Shown: piece by piece, positions 55,492 to 63,947 of the stretch | Numbering within the stretch: the stretch's first letter is position 1 | Layout of the letters: each line of letters opens with the position of its first letter | Source: Pseudomonas frederiksbergensis | GTDB lineage: Bacteria; Pseudomonadota; Gammaproteobacteria; Pseudomonadales; Pseudomonadaceae | DNA length: 64,000 nucleotides | Reading direction: 5' to 3' | Assembly (NCBI RefSeq): GCF_003732665.1 | Contig: NZ_MOBP01000023.1 | Location: 297,469-361,468 of the forward strand | The notes under the pieces: model-generated | Told to the model about the DNA's origin: nothing | The model's input: only the letters and a program-made list of their open reading frames with translations | The model's database searches: none | Position numbers and translations under genes: made by a program

Positions 55492-55535
55492 GATCGTCCG
55501 TATTCACACGAATTTGCAGGCTGCTGATTAACTCC

Positions 55536-55611
55536 GTAGGAGCTGCCGAAGGCTGCGATCTTTTGATCTTAAAAACAAAGTCAAAAGATCGCAGCCTTCG
55601 GCAGCTCCTAC
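55536..55611. repeat. Perfect inverted repeat with 31-nt arms
   Basis: Arms 55536-55566 and 55581-55611 (GTAGGAGCTGCCGAAGGCTG and so on) are exact reverse complements with a 14-nt loop. Same family as 42623-42654. It separates rnfA from metG. Confidence 0.92.
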
Positions 55612-55647
55612 AGGGTTGGGCCATGAGAGACAGTATGGGCCAGACAT

Positions 55648-55684
55648 GAAAATCCCACAGTCATGCCAGGCACGACTGTGGGAT
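55648..55684 (-). terminator. Terminator of metG
   Basis: On the minus strand ATCCCACAGTC / GACTGTGGGAT, an 11-bp stem followed by TTTTC, about 20 nt after the metG stop. Confidence 0.75.
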
Positions 55685-55703
55685 CGGTTCAGCAGGTCAT
55701 ACC

Positions 55704-57755
55704 TTACTTGATGCGCTGACCCGGCTTGGCGCCGCTGTCAGGGCTCAGCAGGTAGATTTCTTCACCGCCAGGACCGGCCGCCATCACCATGCCTTCGGAG
55801 ATGCCGAACTTCATTTTCCGTGGCTTGAGGTTGGCGATCATCATGGTCAGGCGACCATTGAGCTTGGACGGATCCGGGTAAGCACTCTTGATCCCGGAGA
55901 ACACGTTGCGTTGCTCGTCACCGATGTCCAGGGTCAGGCGCAGCAATTTGTCGGCACCTTCCACGTGCTCAGCCTTGACGATCAGCGCTACGCGCAGGTC
56001 CACCGCGGCGAACGCGTCGAACTCGATTTCCGGCGACAGCGGATCCTTGGCTAATTCACCATTGCCGGCCGGTGCAGCTTCGCCGGTATCGGTGGCGCTG
56101 GCGGTCAGGTCTTCTTTCGAGGCGTCGGTCATGGCTTGCACTTTTACCGGGTCGATGCGGGTCATCAACGGTTTGAACTCGTTCAACTGATGATTGCTCA
56201 GCAGCGTGGCGTGGTCGTTCCAGGTCAGCGGCGCAACGTTGAGGAACGCCTCGGCGTCGGCAGCCAGCAGCGGCAGCACCGGTTTGAGGAAGATCACCAG
56301 TTGGCGGAACAGGTTGATGCCCAGGGCGCAGATGGCCTGGACTTCGTCGTGCTTGCCTTCCTGTTTGTTCAGCGACCACGGTGCCTTGTCGGCGATCCAG
56401 GCGTTGGCACGGTCGGCCAGGCCCATGATTTCGCGCATCGCACGGGCAAAGTCGCGGGCCTCGTAGGCTTCGGCGATGCTTGGCGCGGCGGCCAGGAAGG
56501 CGTCGGTCAGTTCCGGCGCGGCGTTACCCGCCACCAGCACACCGGCGTTGCCTTTCTGGATGAAACCGGCGCAACGGCTGGCGATGTTGACGACTTTGCC
56601 CACCAGGTCGGAGTTGACCTTCTGCACGAAGTCTTCGAGGTTCAGGTCCAGGTCGTCGACGCCACGGCCCAGCTTGGCCGCGTAGTAGTAGCGCAGGTAT
56701 TCCGGCGACAGGTGATCCAGGTAGGTCCGGGCCTTGACGAAGGTGCCCCGGGACTTGGACATTTTCTGACCGTTGACGGTCAGGTAGCCGTGCACGTTGA
56801 TGCCGGTCGGTTTACGGAAACCCGCGCCTTCGAGCATCGCCGGCCAGAACAGCGCGTGGAAATTGACGATGTCCTTGCCGATGAAGTGGTACAGCTCGGC
56901 GGTGGAATCCTTGGCCCAGAACGCGTCGAAGTCCAGGTCCGGACGACGGGCGCAGAGGTTCTTGAAGCTGGCCATGTAGCCGATCGGCGCGTCCAGCCAC
57001 ACGTAGAAGTACTTGCCTGGCTCGCCCGGAATCTCGAAACCGAAGTACGGCGCATCGCGGGAGATGTCCCACTGTTGCAGGCCGGCGTCCAGCCATTCGG
57101 CGATTTTGTTGGCGACTGCATCTTGCAGGGTGCCGCTGCGGGTCCAGGCTTGCAGCATTTCCTGGAAGTCCGGCAGCTTGAAGAAGAAGTGCTGGGAATC
57201 CTTGAGCACCGGGGTGGCGCCAGAGATAGCCGACTTCGGATCTTTCAGGTCGGTAGGGGCGTAGGTCGCACCACATTTTTCGCAGTTGTCGCCGTACTGA
57301 TCTTCAGTGCCGCATTTCGGGCAGGTGCCCTTGATGAAGCGGTCGGCCAGGAACATTTTCTTTTCTGGGTCGAAGTACTGCGTGATCGAGCGCTGGGCGA
57401 TGTGCCCGGCGTCGCGCAGCTTCAAGTAGATCTGGCTCGACAGCTCACGGTTTTCTTCGGCGTGAGTGGAGTGGAAATTGTCGAAGTCCACCAGGAACTC
57501 GGCAAAGTCGGCGCTGTGTTCAGCCTGGACGTTGGCGATCAGTTGTTCCGGGGTGATGCCTTCCTTTTCCGCGCGCAGCATGATCGCCGAACCGTGGGCG
57601 TCGTCGGCGCAGACATAGATGCATTGATTGCCGCGGTGCTTCTGGAAGCGCACCCACATGTCGGTCTGGATGTATTCCAGCATGTGGCCAAGGTGGATCG
57701 AACCATTGGCATAGGGCAGGGCGCTGGTGACGAGGATCTTGCGTGGCTCGGACAT
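55704..57755 (-). CDS. metG: Methionyl-tRNA synthetase
   Basis: 683 residues. Class I signatures: HLGH at 21-24 and KMSKS in NGQKMSKSRGT, zinc knuckle CPKCGTEDQYGDNCEKC, anticodon-binding helices and a C-terminal EMAP-like tRNA-binding domain (about 575-683, FDAFAAVDLRVALIVKAEHV). Charges tRNA(Met) for initiation and elongation. A linker of acidic and Ala-rich residues (ATDTGEAAPAGNGELAKDP) joins the last domain. It is divergent from apbC across a 327-nt gap with a long REP element. Confidence 0.98.
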   Translation of the reverse strand: MSEPRKILVTSALPYANGSIHLGHMLEYIQTDMWVRFQKHRGNQCIYVCADDAHGSAIMLRAEKEGITPEQLIANVQAEHSADFAEFLVDFDNFHSTHAEENRELSSQIYLKLRDAGHIAQRSITQYFDPEKKMFLADRFIKGTCPKCGTEDQYGDNCEKCGATYAPTDLKDPKSAISGATPVLKDSQHFFFKLPDFQEMLQAWTRSGTLQDAVANKIAEWLDAGLQQWDISRDAPYFGFEIPGEPGKYFYVWLDAPIGYMASFKNLCARRPDLDFDAFWAKDSTAELYHFIGKDIVNFHALFWPAMLEGAGFRKPTGINVHGYLTVNGQKMSKSRGTFVKARTYLDHLSPEYLRYYYAAKLGRGVDDLDLNLEDFVQKVNSDLVGKVVNIASRCAGFIQKGNAGVLVAGNAAPELTDAFLAAAPSIAEAYEARDFARAMREIMGLADRANAWIADKAPWSLNKQEGKHDEVQAICALGINLFRQLVIFLKPVLPLLAADAEAFLNVAPLTWNDHATLLSNHQLNEFKPLMTRIDPVKVQAMTDASKEDLTASATDTGEAAPAGNGELAKDPLSPEIEFDAFAAVDLRVALIVKAEHVEGADKLLRLTLDIGDEQRNVFSGIKSAYPDPSKLNGRLTMMIANLKPRKMKFGISEGMVMAAGPGGEEIYLLSPDSGAKPGQRIK

Positions 57756-57856
57756 GGGGCTCGGCTACTTGATGAAACGGAGGTCGGCCACTATAAAGCG
57801 CTGGCGCATATTTTTCACCCCTGTGGCATGAGGGCTTACTGTTACAAATGAGCTTT

Positions 57857-57988
57857 TGTGGCGAGGGGGCTTGCCCCCGTTCGACTGCGAAGCAGTTGTA
57901 AAAACAGCGAATGCGGTGTGTCTGTCAGCGTGCGTGCGCTGGTTCGGGGCCGCTTCGCAGCCCAACGGGGGCAAGCCCCCTCGCCACA
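57857..57988. repeat. Composite REP element, GAGGGGGCTTGCCCCC type
   Basis: TGTGGCGAGGGGGCTTGCCC at the left and its inverted match at the right, 132 nt in all. The interior shares AATGCGGTGTGTC and GGGGCCGCTTCGCAGCCC with the 26465-26598 element. It lies between divergent metG and apbC, the rest of that 327-nt gap holding only promoters. Confidence 0.92.
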
Positions 57989-58082
57989 GGAAGCATTCCA
58001 TCCACAGTAATCTGTTCGCCACAAATCCGTGTCCGGCGTAGGATACCCGCCTGATTTTCCAGTCTTGCTATCGGAGTTGCCC

Positions 58083-59177
58083 ATGAGCGCCCTCAATCGC
58101 GCAGCGGTGGAAGCCGTCCTTCGCCAATACACCGACCCTTACCTGAACCAGGATCCGGTCAGCGCCGGGTGCGTGCGCGGCATCGACATCCAGGGCGATC
58201 GCGTCAGCGTCCAGCTGGAACTGGGTTACGCCGCCGGTCTGTTCAAAAGCGGCTGGGCACAGTTGCTGCAAATGGCGATTGAAGGGCTGGACGGCGTGGT
58301 CACCGCACGTGTCGAGATCACCAGCGTGATCGCCGCGCACAAGGCCCAGGCGCAGATTCCGGGGCTGGCCAACGTCAAAAACGTGGTCGCCGTGGCTTCC
58401 GGCAAGGGTGGCGTTGGCAAGTCCACCACTGCTGCCAACCTGGCTCTGGCCCTGGCCCGTGAAGGCGCCAAGGTCGGGATTCTCGATGCGGATATCTATG
58501 GCCCGAGCCAGGGCATCATGTTCGGCATCGCCGAAGGCACACGACCGAAGATCAAGGATCAGAAGTGGTTCGTGCCGATCGAGTCCCATGGCGTCGAAGT
58601 GATGTCCATGGCGTTCCTGACCGACGACAACACGCCGATGGTCTGGCGCGGGCCGATGGTCTCCGGCGCGCTGTTGCAACTGGTGACCCAAACCGCGTGG
58701 GGCGATCTCGATTACCTGGTTATCGACATGCCCCCAGGCACCGGCGACATCCAGCTGACCCTGGCGCAGAAAGTCCCGGTGGCCGGCGCGGTGATTGTCA
58801 CCACACCGCAAGACCTGGCCTTGCTGGATGCGCGCAAAGGCGTGGAGATGTTCCGCAAGGTCAACATCCCGGTGCTGGGCGTGGTGGAAAACATGGCCGT
58901 GCACATCTGCTCCAACTGCGGACATGCCGAGCATCTGTTCGGTGAGGGCGGCGGGGTGAAACTGGCCACCCAGTACGGCGTTGAACTGCTGGCCTCGTTG
59001 CCACTGGCGATGGCTATCCGCGAGCAGGCCGATGGCGGCAAGCCAACGGTGATCGCCGAGCCGGACAGCCCGATTGCCCTGGTCTACCAGGAACTGGCCC
59101 GCCACGTCGGCGCGCGAATTGTGTTGCAGGAAGCGGCGACCCCGGCGATGCCGACTATCACCGTCAGCGACGATTAA
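58083..59177 (+). CDS. apbC: Iron-sulfur cluster carrier ApbC/Mrp
   Basis: 364 residues. N-terminal DUF59-like domain (about 1-85), P-loop GKGGVGKST with the deviant Walker A, DADIYGPSQGIMFG, and the CXXC motif CSNCGHAEHLFG near residue 280 that binds a bridging cluster. Scaffold for Fe-S assembly in the cytoplasm. The ATG at 58083 (MSALNRAAVE) has GGAG; the frame from 58029 starts in the promoter area. The metG-apbC divergent arrangement is conserved in gammaproteobacteria. Confidence 0.97.
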   Translation: MSALNRAAVEAVLRQYTDPYLNQDPVSAGCVRGIDIQGDRVSVQLELGYAAGLFKSGWAQLLQMAIEGLDGVVTARVEITSVIAAHKAQAQIPGLANVKNVVAVASGKGGVGKSTTAANLALALAREGAKVGILDADIYGPSQGIMFGIAEGTRPKIKDQKWFVPIESHGVEVMSMAFLTDDNTPMVWRGPMVSGALLQLVTQTAWGDLDYLVIDMPPGTGDIQLTLAQKVPVAGAVIVTTPQDLALLDARKGVEMFRKVNIPVLGVVENMAVHICSNCGHAEHLFGEGGGVKLATQYGVELLASLPLAMAIREQADGGKPTVIAEPDSPIALVYQELARHVGARIVLQEAATPAMPTITVSDD

Positions 59178-59199
59178 TCAAAGAAGAAACGCAATCCAG

Positions 59200-59304
59200 T
59201 GTGGGAGCGGCGGTGCGACGATTCGACTTGCTCGCGAAAGCGGTGTGTCATTCAACAGATAAGTTGACTGAACCGACGCTTTCGCGAGCAAGCCCGCTCC
59301 CACA
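59200..59304. repeat. Paired REP sequences, left unit interrupted
   Basis: The left unit reads TGTGGGAGCGGCGGTGCGAC then GATTCGACTTGCTCG, i.e. an insertion of about 15 nt inside the usual GCGGGCTTGCTCG; the right unit is normal. Between apbC and the SDR gene. Confidence 0.88.
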
Positions 59305-59321
59305 TTGGTTATGCGGTGGAC

Positions 59322-60080
59322 TTAAATCCGCAACCCGCCATCCATCTCCAGAATCCGACCGGTGTAATAGTCGTTCTCGAAAATGTACGCCGCCGAATGG
59401 GCGATCTCGTCTGGTTTGCCCATGCGCTTGAGCGGAATCCCGGCCGTCATTTTCTCCAGCGCTTCGGGCTTCATGCCCAGGGTCATCTCGGTTTCGATAA
59501 AGCCCGGCGCAATGCCCGCCACACGAATACCGTAGCGCGCCAGTTCCTTGGCCCAGGTCACGGTGGCCGCTGCCACGCCAGCCTTGGCGGCGGAGTAGTT
59601 GGTCTGACCGACGTTGCCGGCCCGGGAAATCGACGAGATATTGATGATCGCGCCGCTGTTGTTCAGCTCGACCATTTTCGCCGCGACTTCACGGGTGCAC
59701 AGGAACACGCCGGTCAGGTTGACGTCGATCACCGCCTGCCACTGGGCCAGGCTCATCTTGGTCATTTCGCCGTCCTTGACCTTGATCAGCAAGCCGTCAC
59801 GCAAGATCCCGGCATTGTTGATCAAGCCATGGATCGCGCCGAAATCTTCGGCCACCTGGGCGACCATGTGCGTCACTTGCTCTTCATTGGCGACGTTGCA
59901 CAGGTAGGCGCGGGCCTCGACGCCCTTGGCCTTGCACGCGGCGACGGTGTCGTCGAGCTTTTCCTGGTTCAGGTCGACCAGCGCCAGTTTCGCGCCTTTG
60001 CCTGCGAAATACTCGGCCATCGAACGGCCTAAACCCTGGCAACCGCCAGTGATAATGATTACTTTGTCAGTGAGTTGCAT
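59322..60080 (-). CDS. Short-chain dehydrogenase/reductase (FabG-like)
   Basis: 252 residues. NAD(P) motif TGGCQGLGRS (TGxxxGxG) near residue 11, NNAG in GLINNAGILRDG, catalytic Ser in NISSISR and YSAAK with the Tyr/Lys pair. FabG-like, probably an oxo-acyl or hydroxyacyl reductase; substrate not readable. The ATG at 60080 has GGGA seven nt upstream; the ATG six nt earlier has none. It stands alone, divergent from the hugZ-like gene. Confidence 0.9.
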   Translation of the reverse strand: MQLTDKVIIITGGCQGLGRSMAEYFAGKGAKLALVDLNQEKLDDTVAACKAKGVEARAYLCNVANEEQVTHMVAQVAEDFGAIHGLINNAGILRDGLLIKVKDGEMTKMSLAQWQAVIDVNLTGVFLCTREVAAKMVELNNSGAIINISSISRAGNVGQTNYSAAKAGVAAATVTWAKELARYGIRVAGIAPGFIETEMTLGMKPEALEKMTAGIPLKRMGKPDEIAHSAAYIFENDYYTGRILEMDGGLRI

Positions 60081-60246
60081 TCGCATGTCCCAGTAGCAGG
60101 TCAGAGTGTTGGTCCTTGTAGAGAGCCTCTCGATCTGCACCTGATGTGGCCTGGTTGCACATGAGAACTGCCCCGATGGCGTGCTGGAAACTTATCCCCA
60201 GGCGCCTGTCCGTTTTTTCGACGGATTCTATATAAGGAGTCATAAA

Positions 60247-60978
60247 TTGAGCGTTGAAGCGGCCAAGAATGCCCGAGAATTGCTTCTCAAGGAATACCGC
60301 GGGGTGCTATCGACCCACTCCAAGGCCATGCCCGGTTTCCCTTTCGGCTCGGTGGTTCCCTACTGCCTGGACGAGCAGGGCCGGCCGCTGATCCTGATCA
60401 GCCGCATCGCCCAGCACACCCACAATCTGCAGAAAGACCCGAAATGCTCGCTGTTTGTCGGCGAGCGCGGGGCCGAAGACGCACAAGCCGTCGGTCGCTT
60501 GACGTACCTGGCCGAGGCCGAAAAGCTTGAGGATGAGGCGGTCATCGATGCGGCGGCCGAGCGTTATTACCGTTATTTCCCGGATTCCCAGAGTTACCAC
60601 AAGGCCCACGATTTCGATTTCTGGGTACTCAAGCCCGTGCGCCATCGCTACATCGGCGGTTTCGGCGCGATTCACTGGGTCGATCAACTGACCCTGGCCA
60701 ACCCGTTCGCCGGCAAGGCTGAGGTGAGCATGGTCGAGCACATGAATGCCGATCACACCAAAGCCATTGCCCATTACGTCGAACTGGCGGGTTTGCCGAA
60801 GACCGAACCGGCGCAACTGGCCGGCATTGATACCGAAGGCATGCACCTGCGCATCGGCCAGGCGCTGTACTGGCTACCGTTTCAAGCGTCTTGTAATACG
60901 CCGACACAAGTGCGCGAAGCCTTGGTTTTCCTGGCTCACGCCGAGCATTGGCCGAAAAATGAAGTGGCCGACGCTTGA
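60247..60978 (+). CDS. HugZ-family haem-associated protein
   Basis: 243 residues from a TTG start. N-terminal split-barrel flavin/PNPOx-like domain (ARELLLKEYRGVLSTHSKAMPGFPFGS) and a C-terminal DUF2470-like domain with VEHMNADHTKAIAHY; this two-domain layout matches HugZ-type haem-degrading or haem-binding proteins. AAGGAGT at 60234-60240 lies 7 nt before TTG at 60247 and the SVEAAKNARELL start matches memory of the family; the GTG at 60181 has no ribosome site. Whether it breaks haem is unproved; neighbours do not include haem uptake genes. Confidence 0.82.
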   Translation: MSVEAAKNARELLLKEYRGVLSTHSKAMPGFPFGSVVPYCLDEQGRPLILISRIAQHTHNLQKDPKCSLFVGERGAEDAQAVGRLTYLAEAEKLEDEAVIDAAAERYYRYFPDSQSYHKAHDFDFWVLKPVRHRYIGGFGAIHWVDQLTLANPFAGKAEVSMVEHMNADHTKAIAHYVELAGLPKTEPAQLAGIDTEGMHLRIGQALYWLPFQASCNTPTQVREALVFLAHAEHWPKNEVADA

Positions 60979-61044
60979 ATTCACGAAGTGGCGACGTCAT
61001 CTAGGGAACACTGGCAAGGCATTCTTGCGTTGAGGAACCATTTG

Positions 61045-61521
61045 ATGCGCCCTTTTTTATTGCTCTTTGTACTGTTTCCGGTGTTGGAGCTGTTCGTATT
61101 CGTCAAGGTCAGCGGGGCCATCGGGTTTTTCCCGGCCCTGCTGCTGATCATTCTCGGCTCGATGCTCGGCGTGTTCGTGCTGCGCATCGCCGGTCTGGCT
61201 ACCGCACTGCGTGCCCGTGAGAGCCTGAACCGTGGCGAACTGCCGGCCCAGACCATGCTGGAAGGCTTGATGCTGGCGTTGGCCGGTGGCCTGTTGATCC
61301 TGCCGGGCTTCGTCACCGACGCGTTGGGCCTGATCATGTTGCTGCCAATCTCTCGCCGTTTGCTGGCGAACAAGATGCGCCAGCGTGCTGAAGAGGCTGC
61401 CATCCGTCAGCGGGCCTTCGCCGACGACTTGCAACCACGGGGCGGTCCCGCTCCGCGTCAACCGCTGGGCCGCGAGCCCAACGTGATCGAAGGCGAGTTC
61501 GAACACCACGATCCCAAGTAA
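61045..61521 (+). CDS. fxsA: FxsA-family membrane protein
   Basis: 158 residues. Four hydrophobic helices near the N-terminus (LLLFVLFPVLELFVFVKV; FFPALLLIILGSMLGVFVL; MLEGLMLALAGGLLILPGF; LGLIMLLP), then a soluble, charged tail. FxsA is a cytoplasmic membrane protein known in E. coli for suppressing F-exclusion of phage T7 when overproduced. It stands upstream of groESL, as in E. coli and other gammaproteobacteria. The ATG at 61045 has TGAGGA upstream; the frame from 60988 is an extension into the gap. Confidence 0.92.
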   Translation: MRPFLLLFVLFPVLELFVFVKVSGAIGFFPALLLIILGSMLGVFVLRIAGLATALRARESLNRGELPAQTMLEGLMLALAGGLLILPGFVTDALGLIMLLPISRRLLANKMRQRAEEAAIRQRAFADDLQPRGGPAPRQPLGREPNVIEGEFEHHDPK

Positions 61522-61534
61522 AGCGTTTCAGCGG

Positions 61535-61562
61535 CACGGCACCTTCGGGTGCCGTGTTCATT
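61535..61562 (+). terminator. Terminator after fxsA
   Basis: CACGGCACC-TTCG-GGTGCCGTG, a 9-bp stem with a stable TTCG loop, followed by TTCATTT. Confidence 0.7.
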
Positions 61563-61599
61563 TGCGGGGCAACAACATGAAAAAATTTGCTGGCCCGCC

Positions 61600-61627
61600 C
61601 TTGTAATAAGCTTATGCGCCCTTATGT
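61600..61627 (+). promoter_or_regulatory. Candidate sigma-32 promoter of groESL
   Basis: CTTGTAA (-35 like) and CCCTTATGT (-10 like) with 12 nt between, compared with the heat-shock consensus CTTGAAA and CCCCATNT; about 140 nt before groES. Confidence 0.4.
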
Positions 61628-61769
61628 AACGGTCACCGCAAGGTTTCTGGCGATCATGCCAGACAGACTTCCGCGGTTCGCTTGACGAACCGCACCCGGC
61701 ACCGCCGGATTTGTTAAACCCGCCGGGAATACACCGGCCGATGAAAACCACAATTAGGAGAGATCGACA

Positions 61770-62063
61770 ATGAAGCTTCGTCCTCTGCATGACCGCGTCG
61801 TCATCCGTCGCAGCGAAGAAGAAAAGAAAACCGCTGGCGGTATCGTCCTGCCAGGTTCGGCTGCTGAAAAAGCCAACAGCGGCGAGATCCTCGCTGTCGG
61901 TACTGGCCGCGTGCTGGAAAACGGTGAAGTGCGTGCACTGGCCGTTAAAGTGGGTGACAAGGTTGTGTTCGGTCCGTACTCCGGCAGCAACACTGTGAAA
62001 GTCGACGGCGAAGACCTGCTGGTAATGGCTGAGAACGAGATTCTCGCTGTTATCGAAGGCTGA
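61770..62063 (+). CDS. groES: Co-chaperonin GroES
   Basis: 97 residues, the usual length. Starts MKLRPLHDRVVIRR, holds the mobile loop EEKKTAGGIVLPGSAAEK (about 17-34) that docks to GroEL, and ends ILAVIEG. Forms the heptameric lid of the chaperonin. AGGAGAGATCGACA precedes the ATG. Fifty nt before groEL in the same transcript. Confidence 0.99.
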   Translation: MKLRPLHDRVVIRRSEEEKKTAGGIVLPGSAAEKANSGEILAVGTGRVLENGEVRALAVKVGDKVVFGPYSGSNTVKVDGEDLLVMAENEILAVIEG

Positions 62064-62112
62064 TTCCCCGCTCATTTTCCCGCTACTACAAAGTATTTAA
62101 GGAATATCGATC

Positions 62113-63756
62113 ATGGCTGCTAAAGAAGTTAAATTCGGCGATTCCGCCCGCAAGAAAATGCTCGCCGGTGTAAACGTCCTGGCTGACGCAGTAAAAGCGA
62201 CCCTGGGCCCTAAAGGCCGTAACGTGATCATCGAGAAGAGCTTCGGCGCTCCGACCATCACCAAGGACGGCGTTTCCGTAGCCAAAGAAATCGAACTCAA
62301 AGATCGTTTCGAAAACATGGGCGCGCAGCTGGTCAAAGACGTTGCCTCCCGTGCCAACGATGACGCAGGCGACGGCACCACCACCGCAACCGTTCTGGCT
62401 CAATCGATCGTCAACGAAGGCCTGAAAGCCGTCGCTGCCGGCATGAACCCGATGGACCTGAAACGCGGCATCGACAAAGCGACCATCGCTATCGTCAAAG
62501 AGCTCAAAGCCCTGTCCAAGCCTTGCGCTGACACCAAGGCCATCGCTCAGGTCGGCACCATCTCGGCCAACTCCGACAACTCCATCGGCGACATCATTGC
62601 CGAAGCCATGGAAAAAGTCGGTAAAGAAGGCGTGATCACCGTTGAAGAAGGCTCGGGCCTGGAAAACGAACTGTCGGTTGTTGAAGGCATGCAGTTCGAC
62701 CGTGGCTACCTGTCCCCGTACTTCGTCAACAAGCCAGAAACCATGACCGCCGAGCTCGACGGTCCGCTGATTCTGCTGGTCGACAAAAAAATCTCCAACA
62801 TCCGCGAAATGTTGCCAGTACTGGAAGCTGTTGCGAAAGCCGGCCGTCCACTGCTGATCGTGGCCGAAGACGTTGAAGGCGAAGCCCTGGCGACTCTGGT
62901 TGTGAACAACATGCGTGGCATCGTCAAAGTCGCAGCCGTCAAGGCTCCAGGCTTCGGCGACCGTCGCAAGGCCATGCTGCAGGACATCGCCGTCCTGACT
63001 GGCGGTACTGTCATCTCCGAAGAGATCGGTCTGAGCCTGGAAAGCACTACCCTGGAACACCTGGGTAATGCCAAGCGCGTGATCCTGTCCAAAGAGAACA
63101 CCACCGTGATCGACGGCGCCGGCGTTGAAGCTGATATCCAGGCTCGCGTTCTGCAAATCCGTCAGCAAGTGGCCGACACTTCGTCCGACTACGACCGTGA
63201 AAAACTGCAAGAGCGCCTGGCCAAGCTGTCCGGCGGCGTTGCAGTGATCAAGGTTGGCGCTGGCTCCGAAGTAGAAATGAAAGAGAAGAAAGCCCGCGTT
63301 GAAGACGCCCTGCACGCTACCCGTGCAGCCGTTGAAGAAGGCGTGGTACCTGGCGGCGGCGTGGCACTGGTTCGCGCTCTGCAGGCTATCTCCGAACTGA
63401 AAGGCGACAACGCTGATCAAGACGTTGGTATCCAGTTGCTGCGTCGCGCTGTTGAAGCGCCACTGCGCCAGATCGTTGCCAACTCCGGCGACGAGCCAAG
63501 CGTTGTAGTCGACAAGGTCAAGCAGGGTTCGGGTAACTACGGTTACAACGCTGCTACCGGCGAATACGGCGACATGATCGAAATGGGTATCCTGGACCCG
63601 GCTAAAGTGACTCGTTCGGCGCTTCAGGCAGCGGCTTCCATCGCCAGCCTGATGATCACCACCGAAGCCATGATCGCCGAGATCAAGGAAGAAGGCGGTG
63701 CTGGCGGCGGTATGCCAGACATGGGTGGTATGGGTGGCATGGGCGGCATGATGTAA
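62113..63756 (+). CDS. groEL: Chaperonin GroEL
   Basis: 547 residues. ATP pocket DGTTTATVLAQ at about 87-97, GPKGRNVI near residue 30, and the C-terminal GGM repeats (GGMPDMGGMGGMGGMM). ATP-driven tetradecameric folding chamber. AAGGAATATCGATC before the ATG. The coding sequence is rich in optimal codons, as expected for high expression. A strong terminator follows. Confidence 0.99.
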   Translation: MAAKEVKFGDSARKKMLAGVNVLADAVKATLGPKGRNVIIEKSFGAPTITKDGVSVAKEIELKDRFENMGAQLVKDVASRANDDAGDGTTTATVLAQSIVNEGLKAVAAGMNPMDLKRGIDKATIAIVKELKALSKPCADTKAIAQVGTISANSDNSIGDIIAEAMEKVGKEGVITVEEGSGLENELSVVEGMQFDRGYLSPYFVNKPETMTAELDGPLILLVDKKISNIREMLPVLEAVAKAGRPLLIVAEDVEGEALATLVVNNMRGIVKVAAVKAPGFGDRRKAMLQDIAVLTGGTVISEEIGLSLESTTLEHLGNAKRVILSKENTTVIDGAGVEADIQARVLQIRQQVADTSSDYDREKLQERLAKLSGGVAVIKVGAGSEVEMKEKKARVEDALHATRAAVEEGVVPGGGVALVRALQAISELKGDNADQDVGIQLLRRAVEAPLRQIVANSGDEPSVVVDKVKQGSGNYGYNAATGEYGDMIEMGILDPAKVTRSALQAAASIASLMITTEAMIAEIKEEGGAGGGMPDMGGMGGMGGMM

Positions 63757-63773
63757 GCCAGCCTTACCCCTGT

Positions 63774-63814
63774 AAAAAAGCCCCGCCTGCGAAAGCCGGC
63801 GGGGCTTTTTATTG
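63774..63814 (+). terminator. Rho-independent terminator after groEL
   Basis: AAAAAAGCCCCGCC / GGCGGGGCTTTTT-type stem with a TGCGAAAGCC loop, T-run and A-run flanks. Confidence 0.9.
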
Positions 63815-63842
63815 CCTGGATTTTGAGGGCCACACCAATCCC

Positions 63843-63933
63843 CTGTGGGAGCGGGCTTGCTCGCGAATGCGGTGTGTCAGTCGACATCAATGTTGTCTGA
63901 CACACCGCATTCGCGAGCAAGCCCGCTCCCACA
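63843..63933. repeat. Paired REP sequences
   Basis: CTGTGGGAGCGGGCTTGCTC and its inverted partner with GTGTGTCAGTCGACA and TGTCTGACACAC extending the stem. Confidence 0.93.
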
Positions 63934-63947
63934 TTTGGATATGTGTG

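Noticed and set aside
62086..63420. A 444-codon minus-strand frame opposite groEL
   Set aside because: Shadow of the strongly biased groEL codons.
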